Source: Candidatus Thiodiazotropha endoloripes (lineage in GTDB: Bacteria; Pseudomonadota; Gammaproteobacteria; Chromatiales; Chromatiaceae). From it: 64,000 bases of DNA. Both the position numbers and the translations under genes were made by a program. Below the pieces are notes generated by a model. The model was not told where the DNA came from and did not search any database. It was given only the letters and a program-made list of their open reading frames with translations. The stretch spans positions 2,326,108-2,390,107 of the forward strand of contig NZ_LVJW01000003.1 in NCBI RefSeq assembly GCF_001708965.1, given 5' to 3'. Below, one piece after another: positions 19,755-29,845 of this stretch. Position 1 is the stretch's first letter. Each line of letters begins with the position of its first letter.

Positions 19755-21152
19755 ATGAGTGCAAAACATTTTGATGTGGTGGTAATTGGTAGTGGCCCCG
19801 GTGGTGAAGGGGCTGCCATGAAGCTGGTCAAGAGCGGTAAACGGGTTGCCGTGATTGAAGCGCACGATATGGTAGGCGGGGGGTGCACCCACTGGGGAAC
19901 CATTCCATCCAAAGCACTCAGACACAATATTCAGCTGTTAAGGGATTATCGGCGCAACCCCCTCTTTCAACACACCCACGACCAGGTTCAGGTTGAGTAT
20001 TCCGATCTGCTGAAGGCTGCGGGCAAGGTGATCAACCAGCAGGTGCGCAGTCGTCTGCGCCACTATGCCAGAAATCGGATTGACGTGATCCATGGCCGGG
20101 CCGGATTCATCGATACGCACCGGATCGAAATTGTTCAGCCGAGTGGCGTCAGCGAAGAGATTACGGCGGAACACTTTGTGATCGCTACAGGATCCCGTCC
20201 ATACCAACCAGCAGATATCGACTTCAACCACCCCAGGATTCTCGATAGTGACTCAGTACTGCGTCTCGATACCACACCGGACTCGATTACCATCTATGGT
20301 GCAGGCGTTATCGGCTGTGAGTATGCCTCGATCTTTTGCAATCTTGATGTCAAAGTGAACCTGGTCAACACCCGGGACCGCCTGCTCTCATTTCTTGATG
20401 ATGAGATCACCGATGCGCTCAGTTATCACCTGCGCAATCAGGGTACTGTAATCCGCCATGATGAGGTTTATGAACAGGTGGAGGCCGTTGATGACGGTGT
20501 GGTGCTTCACTGCAAGTCTGGCAAGAAATTCAAGACAGACTACCTGCTGTGGGCCAATGGGCGCAGCGGTAATACGGAAAACATGGGACTGGATGAGATC
20601 GGGGTAGCGGTCAATCACCGGGGTCAGATCGAGATCGACAAAACCTATGCCACCTCACTGCCCCACATCTATGCGGTCGGCGATGTGGTCGGCCCACCTG
20701 CCCTGGCCAGTGCCAGTTACGACCAGGGACGCTTTGTCGGTGCCCAGATCGCCACCGGCAGTGCGGACTGGCAGTTGATCGATGACTTTCCCACCGGCAT
20801 CTACACGCTGCCTGAAATCAGCTCGATCGGTCGCACTGAACGGGAGCTGACCGCCAGCAAAGTCCCCTACGAAGTGGGGCAGGCAAGCTTCAGAACCATC
20901 GCCCGTGCCCAGATAACCGACCATGAAGTCGGCATGCTGAAACTGTTGTTTCACCGGGAGACCCTGGAGATCCTCGGTATCCACTGTTTCGGCGAGCAGG
21001 CCTCCGAGATCGTCCACATTGGCCAGGCCATCATGGCCCAACAGGGCGAGGCCAACAGCCTGCTCTATTTCGCAGAGACCACCTTCAACTATCCAACGAT
21101 GGCTGAAGCCTATCGTGTTGCGGCATTGAACGGCCTCAATCGCATCTTCTGA
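19755..21152 (+). CDS. sthA: Soluble pyridine nucleotide transhydrogenase
   Basis: A 465-residue flavoprotein that reversibly moves hydride between NADPH and NAD+. It has an FAD dinucleotide fold at the N terminus ([14 protein letters not shown]), a second NAD(P) fold at [17 protein letters not shown], and the dimerisation domain at the C terminus. The segment [17 protein letters not shown] is diagnostic: it has Thr where the related lipoamide dehydrogenases have the second redox cysteine. An A/G-rich stretch (AGCGGAGAA) precedes the ATG. It stands alone. Confidence 0.95.
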   Translation: MSAKHFDVVVIGSGPGGEGAAMKLVKSGKRVAVIEAHDMVGGGCTHWGTIPSKALRHNIQLLRDYRRNPLFQHTHDQVQVEYSDLLKAAGKVINQQVRSRLRHYARNRIDVIHGRAGFIDTHRIEIVQPSGVSEEITAEHFVIATGSRPYQPADIDFNHPRILDSDSVLRLDTTPDSITIYGAGVIGCEYASIFCNLDVKVNLVNTRDRLLSFLDDEITDALSYHLRNQGTVIRHDEVYEQVEAVDDGVVLHCKSGKKFKTDYLLWANGRSGNTENMGLDEIGVAVNHRGQIEIDKTYATSLPHIYAVGDVVGPPALASASYDQGRFVGAQIATGSADWQLIDDFPTGIYTLPEISSIGRTERELTASKVPYEVGQASFRTIARAQITDHEVGMLKLLFHRETLEILGIHCFGEQASEIVHIGQAIMAQQGEANSLLYFAETTFNYPTMAEAYRVAALNGLNRIF

Positions 21153-21303
21153 GCTTTATCCATCTCTCTGAAGTGACAGATTCATAGAAGTTCAAGCCTA
21201 TTCTGGGAATTTAGTTATAAGGCGGGAACCGCACTTCAAATCGATGGTTTGTTGAAGATGTGCTTGCCCTACCCTACAAATCCTGACCAACAAGCAACAG
21301 GAT

Positions 21304-21615
21304 TCAGGCCAGCTTCAATCCTATGATTGACATAATCAGTGTCGCCATAAAAAAGAGTCTTAGACCGGTTACCGGTTCTGAAAAAAGTAAGATCCCAAGC
21401 AACGCCACGCCTGCGGTACCGATACCTGTCCATACAGCATAAGCTGTGCCGATCGGAATCGCCTGCATTGCCTTGGACAAACAGTAGAGCGACAACCCAG
21501 CCGCAATTGCAAAAAGCAGTGTAAACATTGGTTTGCTGAAACCGTCAGACAGCTTTAGGAACACGGCAAAAAAGACTTCCAGAACACCGGCTGCTAATAA
21601 CCATACCCAGGCCAT
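21304..21615 (-). CDS. gdx: SMR-family guanidinium exporter (Gdx/SugE type)
   Basis: A 103-residue protein with four membrane helices of the small multidrug resistance family. The central Glu lies in helix 1 (AAGVLEVFFAVFLK). Helix 3 reads GTAYAVWTGIGTAG, the SugE/Gdx signature, which differs from the EmrE/Qac drug exporters. Gdx proteins export guanidinium in exchange for protons and work as antiparallel dimers. The link to guanidine agrees with the guanidine operon 6 kb away. I found no guanidine riboswitch in its leader. Three NtrC-like palindromes lie upstream. Confidence 0.88.
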   Translation of the reverse strand: MAWVWLLAAGVLEVFFAVFLKLSDGFSKPMFTLLFAIAAGLSLYCLSKAMQAIPIGTAYAVWTGIGTAGVALLGILLFSEPVTGLRLFFMATLIMSIIGLKLA

Positions 21616-21660
21616 TGATCACTCCACGACTTGCAAAATATCCAACCACTGAACAACCAG

Positions 21661-21836
21661 CGTTTCATATCGGTGCATGATTTACAACCATCATCCAGGA
21701 ACATTTTTTCGTAAGGCATCATATTGGTGCATTTTCCTCTGTCAACAAAAAATCAGATTGGAAAATGCATTCAAATAGCGCATGAAAAAAAGCACAAAAA
21801 CGACACTCATATCAATTCAGGCATCAATATGGTGCA
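21661..21836. promoter_or_regulatory. Cluster of three NtrC-like palindromes
   Basis: The two best sites are GGCATCA-TAT-TGGTGCA (21715-21731) and GGCATCA-ATA-TGGTGCA (21820-21836), exactly 105 bp apart. Their half-sites are identical and match the NtrC consensus TGCACCA-N3-TGGTGCA at 12 of 14 positions. A weaker third, CGTTTCA-TAT-CGGTGCA (21661-21677), lies 54 bp from the middle one. The cluster sits between gdx and the FeSII gene and could serve either. No sigma-54 promoter with correct spacing was found for either gene. Confidence 0.6.
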
Positions 21837-21991
21837 TTGCAAAATTAACTATTCATTGTCTCCTTTTTTTACGTATGATGGGTCATGTCCTAACACACTA
21901 TTGATACTGTTGCGTGACAAATATTTGGTTTTTTTCTGATTTGAAATCCAGCCATCAATCTATTTTTTAAACTGACCCAGTGGAGCACATC

Positions 21992-22360
21992 ATGGCCACA
22001 ATCTACTTCTCATCTCCAATCATGAGCAAAAACAAAAAAGTTTCTGCCGTCGTAGGCAAGCGGGATACCCTGCTTGCCGTTGCCAAGGAAAACAACGTAA
22101 AAATCCCATTCGAGTGCCAGGATGGAGAGTGCGGCTCATGCCTTATTAAAGTCACTCACCTCGATGGCGATCATATCAAAGGCGTCATGCTAACCGACAA
22201 GGAGAGAGAGGTACTCAAGTCAATTGGCAAACTCTCCAAGCAAGAGGAAGAGCGTGCTAATGTAAAAGATCTTCCACCAAGCTTCCGTCTGGCCTGCCAG
22301 ACCGTCGTCACAGATGAAGACCTGCTCGTTCAGTTTACCGGTGAACCTGGTGGCGCTTAA
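21992..22360 (+). CDS. FeSII (Shethna protein II) 2Fe-2S ferredoxin, nitrogenase protection
   Basis: A 122-residue 2Fe-2S protein. The start at 21992 is preferred over an upstream GTG because GGAG lies at 21982-21985, seven bases before it. It begins [17 protein letters not shown], has cluster cysteines in [14 protein letters not shown] plus a later one in FRLACQTVV, and ends [11 protein letters not shown]. From memory this matches the Azotobacter FeSII protein along its whole length, including the insert after the third cysteine ([14 protein letters not shown]). FeSII binds MoFe and Fe protein under oxygen stress and shields nitrogenase. Its presence implies a nif system elsewhere in the genome. 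Confidence 0.88.
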   Translation: MATIYFSSPIMSKNKKVSAVVGKRDTLLAVAKENNVKIPFECQDGECGSCLIKVTHLDGDHIKGVMLTDKEREVLKSIGKLSKQEEERANVKDLPPSFRLACQTVVTDEDLLVQFTGEPGGA

Positions 22361-22401
22361 TCTTTTGAACGGGATCTAGAGCCTGTTACTGCCAACAAAA
22401 A

Positions 22402-22437
22402 CCACACTGTAGAATTGAATCTTCAGTGTGGCCTTTT
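22402..22437 (+). terminator. Terminator after the FeSII gene
   Basis: CCACACTG and CAGTGTGG form a perfect 8-bp stem around a 14-base loop. The stem is followed by CCTTTTC and preceded by an A-rich run, about 40 bases past the stop. The weak T-tract makes efficiency uncertain. Confidence 0.65.
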
Positions 22438-22538
22438 CGCTCAAGGAGATTTACCCAGACTCAGGAAAACTAAAATCTTCAGAAGAGATTTCAGAGCAAC
22501 AACTCAACTCAATATATTGTCGTCAGCCATAGTACAGT

Positions 22539-23099
22539 CTACATCGCCTCATCGAATTCATCCCGATATCTTGCCACGCCACCACGCTTCGGTATCACCT
22601 CCCGATCGAACACTGCGATCATGAAGGCAGCATCCGGCACACCCTCCCATTGACTGCGAATCTGATATTTTGACGCGGGCTCGAAACCAAAGCGCGGATA
22701 GTAGTCAGGGTGCCCCAAGACAATCACAAATGGGCAACCGGCATCACGCAAATAATCTAGGCCATAATGGACAAGACGGGACCCAACCCCCTCTCTCTGG
22801 TGTGAAGGCAGCACCGACATTGGCGCCAATCCCATGCCAACTGCGGAGCAATCCTCTATGCCAGCCGGAGTAAATAAGATATGGCCGATTACAGAACTCT
22901 CTTCAACAGCAACAAATGATATGTAGTCCTGACAGGTAATTCGGAGTTTATCAACAAGCACGGCTTCCGGACCGTGATCAAATGCAATTGAATTCAGCTG
23001 GTGAATGGCCTCCCGGTCGTTGGCTTCTTCTTTGCGAATTTCTAGCATAACTGTATCGTTCTCGTTCATCGAGTGGACCTCAGAACGTGGAGATGTCAA
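22539..23099 (-). CDS. GNAT-family N-acetyltransferase
   Basis: 186 residues with a GNAT fold. The acetyl-CoA pyrophosphate loop is in LPSHQREGVGSRLVHYGLDYLRDAG, followed by CPFVIVLGHPDYYPRFGF, which resembles the YhbS group. The substrate is unknown. The start is uncertain: in-frame ATGs at codons 11 (MNENDTV) and 18 (MLEIRKEE) are possible, and the domain begins at the latter. It converges on the FeSII gene and lies 27 bp upstream of the methyltransferase gene on the same strand. Confidence 0.85.
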   Translation of the reverse strand: MTSPRSEVHSMNENDTVMLEIRKEEANDREAIHQLNSIAFDHGPEAVLVDKLRITCQDYISFVAVEESSVIGHILFTPAGIEDCSAVGMGLAPMSVLPSHQREGVGSRLVHYGLDYLRDAGCPFVIVLGHPDYYPRFGFEPASKYQIRSQWEGVPDAAFMIAVFDREVIPKRGGVARYRDEFDEAM

Positions 23100-23126
23100 C
23101 CATCAGCCGACACCTCCACATGAGGT

Positions 23127-23954
23127 TTAGCATGGTGTCGCGATGATTCCCATCAGATCGCTATTTTCAACCAATGGTTTACCAGTAAGATCTCCTGCCA
23201 GCTCTGTAATTGCAAACCCTGAATTCCGCAGTTCCGTTTCTATCATTTGCGGCGTGTAGTGTTGGAACCAATTGTAAATCTGCCAGGTTTCATCAGGTTC
23301 GACAATAACGTAACGGTCCAGTACCAAATGCTGTTCATCGTATAGATAAGATTTCTGAATCCCAACATAGTCACCTGCAGCCCAGAATCCACCCATCAAT
23401 CGATCCTCAATGAGAGTAACTTCTTGCCTGCCATTCAACAGGCCCATCCCGGCAACATCGAGCACGATTTTACCACCAGGATTCAACATGCCACGCATCT
23501 TGCGTAACAGGATCGATCTCTGCTCAGGTGATAACACGCAGAGATCCGTATAGATCAGGGTGATGAGATCAAATCCTGTGGGTAATTGATCGACAACATA
23601 ATCTGCTTGTAGATAGTTAACCACCCCACCCGAGTTTGATTTGGCGTAGTTCAGACTATATTCGGAGAAATCTATCCCCGTTACTTGTGCACCATGCTCA
23701 GAAAAACGTATGGTGTAGAGCCCTGGCCCACATCCCAGATCGCATAATTTCTTGCCGGACAGTTCGATTTGCCCATCAATCCAGGTTACAACACGATCGA
23801 TCACCTCGACACGCCTGGATGCAAGATCTGTCTCCTGGCTTAGATGATAATCGAGCATCTGTTCTGCAAGATGCTGTTTCGTCCAGAGTTGCTTCGCTGT
23901 AGAGCGAGAAAATGGGCTGGGACGCATCGCAATGTCATGAATAAATTCGTACAT
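23127..23954 (-). CDS. SAM-dependent class I methyltransferase
   Basis: A 275-residue methyltransferase. Motif I is CDLGCGPGLYTIRFSEHG, then TGIDFSEYSLNYAKS and the motif IV region FDLITLIYTDLCVL. The start at 23954 (MYEFIHDIAMRPSPF) is chosen because GAAGGA precedes it; an in-frame ATG seven codons earlier is possible. The substrate cannot be inferred. It is followed by the GNAT gene. Confidence 0.85.
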   Translation of the reverse strand: MYEFIHDIAMRPSPFSRSTAKQLWTKQHLAEQMLDYHLSQETDLASRRVEVIDRVVTWIDGQIELSGKKLCDLGCGPGLYTIRFSEHGAQVTGIDFSEYSLNYAKSNSGGVVNYLQADYVVDQLPTGFDLITLIYTDLCVLSPEQRSILLRKMRGMLNPGGKIVLDVAGMGLLNGRQEVTLIEDRLMGGFWAAGDYVGIQKSYLYDEQHLVLDRYVIVEPDETWQIYNWFQHYTPQMIETELRNSGFAITELAGDLTGKPLVENSDLMGIIATPC

Positions 23955-24556
23955 AATAAAATCCTTCGAAGCCAATTGGCTTCAGAGTTCTTAGTTGGAT
24001 ATTTTGGATTCCGAGGGAAATGGATAGACGGCAGCGGGCAACTTTTGCTCAGCAAAAGCAGCTGCTCTTTCCCCCCGCATATGTAGATTAGGCATTCATA
24101 GTGAGCGTATTCTATGCCAGAACAGACCATCAGTAAATACTAATATTATCTGGGTTTTGCACTCAAGGCTATCACAGCATACTTTACTAGCAGGATTGTC
24201 AACTTGATAAATCCGAATCGAGCTTCTACCAAATTCTCGCCACGATTTCTGTATCACATCGCATTCATGCTTGATTGCACTATCCGGGTGGTTTTCGGAA
24301 TGGATAGCAGGTAAACAGACCATAGGATTTCAGGTACATGTACAGACCATACAGGGGCGAACGACCGCACTAAATGCTGGACATGGGTTCTCGACCCCCT
24401 TGCCTCAGTACAACACATTGCATCTGCAGAGCTTGGTAGTGTGAGATCTCAACAGACTGTGGGGTTAGTTGCCCAGCATCACCCTTCTCAGGCTCGTAAG
24501 CAGAGTGTGTAGCTCGTGAATCCCAACTGCAAAGGGAAATCGGTTAGCAAGCCAGA
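23955..24556. other. Gene-free stretch with a hydrogenase-like relic
   Basis: About 600 bp without a credible gene. Positions 24340-24356 repeat exactly the 17 bases at 30238-30254 that encode the C-terminal metal-binding motif of hupV. In the same frame on the minus strand the text reads RPCMVCTCT then stop, where hupV has DPCMVCTVH then stop. This may be a decayed duplicate. Confidence 0.4.
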
Positions 24557-26827
24557 TCAGCCCTGTGGCGTTTGTTCAATAAAGGATTCAAACTGATCCG
24601 ATGGCATGGGCCGGGCAAATAGATACCCCTGACCCACCCGGCAGCCCTGTTGAATCAGGAATTGATGTTGTTCACCGGTTTCAATACCTTCTGCCAAGAC
24701 ATCCAGCAACAGATTGTTGGCCATGGCAATGATCGCTTTTGAAATGGCCACATCATTCAAGTCATCAGGGATATCAGAAATGAATGTCTTGTCGATCTTA
24801 AGGCGTGTAATCGGTAATTGTTTTAGATAATTCAAGGACGAATATCCGGTTCCGAAATCATCAACAGCAACTTTGACACCAAGCTTGCGCAGTTTTCTCA
24901 GAGTTTCACTGGTTACGCTTGTCGAACGCATCATGGTGGTTTCAGTGATTTCCAGTTCCAGGCAATCGGGTGAAAGACCGGTAGCTGTCAAAGTCTGCTC
25001 AATCTCTTCAAGCAGGTTGTTATGATCAAACTGCTTTCCGGACAAATTCACACTGATCGTCATGTCACTTCTCAAAATACCTGAATCCTGCCAGGCTTTC
25101 ATTTGTTGGCAGGCTTCTTTCATGATCCACGCCCCCATTTCGTCGATGACTTCCGACTCTTCAGCCAAGGGGATGAACTTGTCGGGCGCCAACAACCCCA
25201 GATCCCGGTTTTGCCATCTCACCAATGCTTCAACGCCACAAATTTCTTTTGTAATCAGCTCAATTTGAGGCTGATAGTGGAGTATGAGTTCATTCTGCGA
25301 TATCGCATTATGTAGACTGGAAGCCAGGAATACCCGCTCGAACGCTCTAGCCGTCAACTCCAGCGTGTAGTATTGAAAGGTATTCCGGCCCTCCTCCTTG
25401 GCCCGGTACATTGCCGTGTCCGCATTTCGAACCAGTTCATCAACCGACTCTCCGTGGTCGGGATAGAGACTGATCCCGATACTGGCGGTCAGGTACAACT
25501 TATGATTTTGGATGGTAAAGGGCTTTTTGAATAAATTCAGCAGCTTTTTGGCAACCAATGCCGCGTTAGAGTCTTTCTTGATGTGGGTAAGAATCACCGT
25601 AAACTCATCACCACCCATGCGCGCAATGGTGTCATCCTCTCTGAACAAGGATTGAAATCGCTCTGCAACCTCTTTCAGCACAGCATCACCGGTTGCGTGA
25701 TTGAAGCTGTCGTTGACCTCTTTGAACCTGTCAAGATCGATAAACAATACGGCAAGCATCGACTTGTTTCTGTGCGCCACATGAATCGCCTGACTCAGAC
25801 GATCAGCAAACAGCAAACGATTGGGTAGCCCTGTCAGCGCATCATGTTGCGCCAGATGGGCATAGCTGAGTTGCCTTTCTTTCAGCTCGTCCAGCAATTC
25901 AAGATGTTCAGTGATATCATGGGATGACTCGATGACACCCATGATTTCACCATCGTCATCAAACAACGGGCTCACTGAAACCTCATACTTCCGTTGTGTG
26001 CCAAACTCCGAGATATGATTGTGTGTTACTTTGGTCGGCAAGCGGGTTTGCAGTACGATTTTAAGTGGGCAAGGGTAATCATCGCCATCACAAGGCCGAT
26101 CCACCTGGTGGGAAATCTGATAACAGCAGGCGTGCTCCGGGTCGATCTTCTGCATAGTGGCGATACGCTTGGCGGCTTCATTCATCCTGAGTACTTTGAA
26201 GTCGAGGCTGATCACCATAATCGGATTTTCCACGCCGTCAATCACATGTTGCAGAAAAGTCCGTTCATCGATCACCGCCTGTTCTGCTCGCCGCCGCTCG
26301 GTGGTGTCGATCAGATTCATCAGACAGTGGGCCTGACTCTCAAGGTCCGCATGTACGATGGTATCGGCTCTCACATATCGGGTAATGCCATCCGATGTCG
26401 TCTTGAGGGCAAGGTCAGCCGTGACTTTCTGATCTGATGAGAAGGCATGACGCAGGTGATCGAACAACAAACGCCCCATCCCCGGGGCCAATTGCGTTGA
26501 TAAGGGTCTACCCACGATTCGGGAACGTTCCGCCCCGAACATAGCCGCTGCAGATATGTTTAGATTATTAATTATGCCGTTCTTATCGAGCGTCAAATAA
26601 CCCACAGGGGCAAAATCATAGAGTTCTGCATATTGATCCCGTATGTTTTCCAATTCCTTCTGGGATTCCATCAAGTCCCGATTCTGAATCTCGAGTTCAA
26701 TTTTATGCAGCTGCAGATTGTGCAGCAGATAGTCTGTATCAGTATCTGCATCAGCGCGCAGTAACCTTTCAGATTCACTGAGCATTCTTTCAAGCTCGCT
26801 GTGACTGAGATTAGTGTATCGACTCAT
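24557..26827 (-). CDS. PAS-GGDEF-EAL protein
   Basis: 756 residues. An N-terminal coiled region (about 1-65) leads into two PAS domains (about 65-180 and 190-310). A GGDEF domain (about 330-485, motif MGGDEFTVIL) and an EAL domain (about 505-750, motif GVEALVRW, with VDDFGTGYSSLNYL) follow. There are no membrane helices, so it is a cytosolic sensor. It starts 24 bp after the CheB-CheR gene and is probably co-transcribed, which suggests one signalling unit. Both catalytic motifs are intact. Confidence 0.93.
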   Translation of the reverse strand: MSRYTNLSHSELERMLSESERLLRADADTDTDYLLHNLQLHKIELEIQNRDLMESQKELENIRDQYAELYDFAPVGYLTLDKNGIINNLNISAAAMFGAERSRIVGRPLSTQLAPGMGRLLFDHLRHAFSSDQKVTADLALKTTSDGITRYVRADTIVHADLESQAHCLMNLIDTTERRRAEQAVIDERTFLQHVIDGVENPIMVISLDFKVLRMNEAAKRIATMQKIDPEHACCYQISHQVDRPCDGDDYPCPLKIVLQTRLPTKVTHNHISEFGTQRKYEVSVSPLFDDDGEIMGVIESSHDITEHLELLDELKERQLSYAHLAQHDALTGLPNRLLFADRLSQAIHVAHRNKSMLAVLFIDLDRFKEVNDSFNHATGDAVLKEVAERFQSLFREDDTIARMGGDEFTVILTHIKKDSNAALVAKKLLNLFKKPFTIQNHKLYLTASIGISLYPDHGESVDELVRNADTAMYRAKEEGRNTFQYYTLELTARAFERVFLASSLHNAISQNELILHYQPQIELITKEICGVEALVRWQNRDLGLLAPDKFIPLAEESEVIDEMGAWIMKEACQQMKAWQDSGILRSDMTISVNLSGKQFDHNNLLEEIEQTLTATGLSPDCLELEITETTMMRSTSVTSETLRKLRKLGVKVAVDDFGTGYSSLNYLKQLPITRLKIDKTFISDIPDDLNDVAISKAIIAMANNLLLDVLAEGIETGEQHQFLIQQGCRVGQGYLFARPMPSDQFESFIEQTPQG

Positions 26828-26851
26828 GAGATTGAAATTCTCCGCCGGTTA

Positions 26852-29845
26852 TCAATGAGCCAATCGCTCGATGGTAGACAGGGCATTCGGTTTTCCTTCA
26901 TCATCCATGAGAGCCGTGGCAATCAGCCAAATCTGAACCACTTCCCCTGACTTTGTTATTCGTTCGAGTTGCATGGGTTCAAACTTTTCGCCCTCGCTAA
27001 TAAGCTCGATCATCATTTTTAGATCTGACTGACCATATTCTGTGACAATCTGCGAGACATTCAGGTCGAGTGCCTCTTCTTCTGTATAGCCATAGAGACG
27101 TTCAGCTGCCGGGTTCCAGGCCTTGATGTTGCCATGCAGATCCTGAACCGTAATGGCGTCATTCGAATCTCTGACAACGGTGGCCAAACGTCTCTCCCTG
27201 GCAAGGGCCTGTTTGATCTTATCAATATCCTTTATCGCACTGATATCGATGAATATCATCACTGCGCCGTCGATCCGGTTGTCCAGTGTCTTATAGGGAC
27301 GAATGCTGATCGCATACCAGACACCTGAGTTGTCCTGTATTTCAATTGATTTGGTGGCCATGGAATCAATCACATCCAGGACTTCGGACTCCAGATCCGG
27401 TATATCGATATTCGCTTTGATGTTACCGATTGGCCTACCCACATCCGTATCGATAAGATTGAGCAGCTTCTCCGCCGCCTGGGTGAACTGACGAATGCGC
27501 AGATCGGAACCAAGCATCAGGATCGGCAGATTGACACTGGCCATCAGATTGGTCAGATCATCATTGGTACGGGCCAGTTCATCATTGCGAGTCTCCAACT
27601 CTTCATTGACCGTGGACAACTCTTCATTTGCCGATTGCAACTCTTCCTTGGCGGTCTCCATCTCTTCATTGGTGCTCTGAAGTTCTTCGTTGGTTGATTG
27701 AATCTCCTCATTGGCTGAGCGCAACTCTTCGTTGGTACCTTCCTGTTCTTCGACGATCGACTGCATATACTCCCGGGTGGTAACCACTTCACGCTCCAGC
27801 TCGCTATTACGAGCAACCAGCGCTTCAAGGTTTTCTTTCTGCTCTCCTTCGGCTTCGTCTGTGACAATCTGCTCTTTCGATGACACTGTCACCGGTTCGA
27901 ACATGACCAGCAGGTTTTCCTCATTGCGTATCGCACCACCCAGGGAGAGCACCTGAATATTCACACGTTGAGCTTCACCACAGACCTTCAGGCGAACATG
28001 CTCCTTGCGTACCTTGCCACCCTCTTTGATGACACTGTGAATGGCTGCTCGCAATTCGACTACAAGGTCGGGATGGGCGATCTTGTAGAGATTCAGGGAG
28101 GCAGCGCCATCCGATGGCTCAATATAGGGCCAGGTACGTCCAAGGAAACGGATGACCATTTGATCGGAATTGACAATGACGCCGGGAGGCACATAGGTTT
28201 CCAACAGTAACCGATCGGCCTCTCGTTCAAGAGAGTAGACCAAAGTGAGATCATCGCCTCGTTCAGGTACCTCAATGGCTACCGGATTATGATTCTCACG
28301 AAACACAAAATCATTGTTCAGATGTGTGGCGACGGATTTCTTCTGATAGAGTTTCGCCTTTTTGTCCTGCATGGCAAACAGATCGGCCTGGCTACCGATG
28401 GTTTCAGATGTACCGAGCAGCAGAAATCCACCGGGTTGTAAGGCATAGTGGAATACCTGCAGGACTTTCTTCTGCAGTGTAGCGCCAAGATAGATCAGCA
28501 GATTTCGACAACTGATCAGATCGATGCGCGAGAATGGCGGATCCTTGATCACATTGTGGACAGCAAACACACACATATCACGCAACTGTTTGTTCACCTG
28601 ATAGCCACCACTGACCTTGTGGAAGTAACGTTGCAGACGCACCTGGGAGACCTCGTCTTCGATCGTCTCAGGGTAGATGCCACTACGGGCCTTTTCGACG
28701 GCGCTTTCGTCAATGTCGCTGCCAAATATCTGGATTGGATAGTTGTCAGCCCGGTCACCAAGATATTCAATCAGTGTCATTGCGATGGAATAGGCTTCCT
28801 GACCCATAGAACAGCCTGGCACCCAGATGCGGATCGACGCATCCAACGGGCGGTTTTCCTGCAGTTTAGGATAGACCCTTGTTTTCAATGCATCGAAGCT
28901 TTCGGGATCACGCAAAAAGGCGGTGACATTGATCAATATATCCTGAAACAGGGCATCGATCTCTTGCGGATCCTGTTGCATCAACAAAATATACTCAGAA
29001 ATCCGCTCTAACTTGTGCAATAGCATGCGCCGGTTGATACGACGTTTGACGGTAGTGGTCTTATAGTATGAAAAGTCGTTGCCAGTGCGTGCCCTTAGCA
29101 GAATGAATATTTTGTTCAGTTGTTCCTGGGTCGCTGTCAGCGTCTCCTCGGATTTGAGAAAGATCTGACCGGGACGCAGGGCTGTGTGACTGACAATCCG
29201 CACCAGCTCATGGGCGATATCAACCGGATTCAAAACAAAATCGATGCAGCCAGCAGACACGGCGCTTGCCGGCATGCCATCGTATTCCGCACTGTCACTG
29301 TCCTGAGCAAAGGTGATTCCACCCGCCTCTTTGATGGCACGGCAACCCAGCGTGCCATCGGAAGCGGTTCCCGACAGCACCACACCAATGGCACTTGAAC
29401 CGCGATCATCCGCCATGCTCTGAAAAAACAGGTCTGCCGGATTGTAGAGTCTTTTATCTTTGGGTATTGGCATTAAACTTAGGCTGTTGTGCAGCAGAGT
29501 CAATTGCATTCCCGGCGGTATCACATAAACATGATCCGGCTCGATGTTCATGCCATCGGTAATCTCGAGCACAGGTAAGGGGCAATCTTTGGCCAGTATT
29601 TCAGGAAGTATGGATTTGTGGTTGGGATCCAGATGCTGAATGAGTACGAAACCCATACCCATTTCGCCAGATAAGTTTGAGAGCAGAGCTTTGAAGGCCT
29701 TCAGACCACCCGCCGACCCGGCAATGCCCACAACAGGCACATCCTCTGGGTGTTCTTTGATTTTCCCAACCTTCGGCTTGCTCGGCGCCTTTTTTTTCCG
29801 AACAGCGGTTGATGCGCCGCGTTTTGATCTCTTGGTACTGGTCAT
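26852..29845 (-). CDS. CheB-CheR fusion with coiled coil and PAS domains
   Basis: 997 residues. A basic N terminus (about 1-35) is followed by a CheB methylesterase domain (about 38-215; Ser in GIAGSAGG, His in QHLDP, Asp in GTASDG) without a receiver domain. A CheR methyltransferase domain follows (about 235-480; NVTAFLRD, WVPGCSMGQEAYS). Then comes a linker, a strongly periodic coiled coil (about 645-740, repeats of SANEEL/STNEEL) and two PAS domains. Such hybrids are sensory proteins outside classic chemotaxis clusters. It is paired with the GGDEF-EAL gene and no chemoreceptor is nearby. Confidence 0.93.
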   Translation of the reverse strand: MTSTKRSKRGASTAVRKKKAPSKPKVGKIKEHPEDVPVVGIAGSAGGLKAFKALLSNLSGEMGMGFVLIQHLDPNHKSILPEILAKDCPLPVLEITDGMNIEPDHVYVIPPGMQLTLLHNSLSLMPIPKDKRLYNPADLFFQSMADDRGSSAIGVVLSGTASDGTLGCRAIKEAGGITFAQDSDSAEYDGMPASAVSAGCIDFVLNPVDIAHELVRIVSHTALRPGQIFLKSEETLTATQEQLNKIFILLRARTGNDFSYYKTTTVKRRINRRMLLHKLERISEYILLMQQDPQEIDALFQDILINVTAFLRDPESFDALKTRVYPKLQENRPLDASIRIWVPGCSMGQEAYSIAMTLIEYLGDRADNYPIQIFGSDIDESAVEKARSGIYPETIEDEVSQVRLQRYFHKVSGGYQVNKQLRDMCVFAVHNVIKDPPFSRIDLISCRNLLIYLGATLQKKVLQVFHYALQPGGFLLLGTSETIGSQADLFAMQDKKAKLYQKKSVATHLNNDFVFRENHNPVAIEVPERGDDLTLVYSLEREADRLLLETYVPPGVIVNSDQMVIRFLGRTWPYIEPSDGAASLNLYKIAHPDLVVELRAAIHSVIKEGGKVRKEHVRLKVCGEAQRVNIQVLSLGGAIRNEENLLVMFEPVTVSSKEQIVTDEAEGEQKENLEALVARNSELEREVVTTREYMQSIVEEQEGTNEELRSANEEIQSTNEELQSTNEEMETAKEELQSANEELSTVNEELETRNDELARTNDDLTNLMASVNLPILMLGSDLRIRQFTQAAEKLLNLIDTDVGRPIGNIKANIDIPDLESEVLDVIDSMATKSIEIQDNSGVWYAISIRPYKTLDNRIDGAVMIFIDISAIKDIDKIKQALARERRLATVVRDSNDAITVQDLHGNIKAWNPAAERLYGYTEEEALDLNVSQIVTEYGQSDLKMMIELISEGEKFEPMQLERITKSGEVVQIWLIATALMDDEGKPNALSTIERLAH

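Noticed and set aside
21633..21649. Sigma-54-like GG...TTGCA element before gdx
   Set aside because: The GG-to-GC spacing is 11 or 7 instead of 10, and the implied start would leave almost no leader.
21616..21720. Guanidine-II or -III riboswitch expected before gdx
   Set aside because: I found no paired hairpins with ACGR loops nor other class features in the leader.
21838..21991. NifA site TGT-N10-ACA before the FeSII gene
   Set aside because: No exact match in the spacer, and no sigma-54 promoter with correct spacing.
27550..27730. Short periodic direct repeats, CRISPR-like at first sight
   Set aside because: They are in-frame codons of the periodic coiled coil (NEEL repeats) of the CheB-CheR protein, without spacers.
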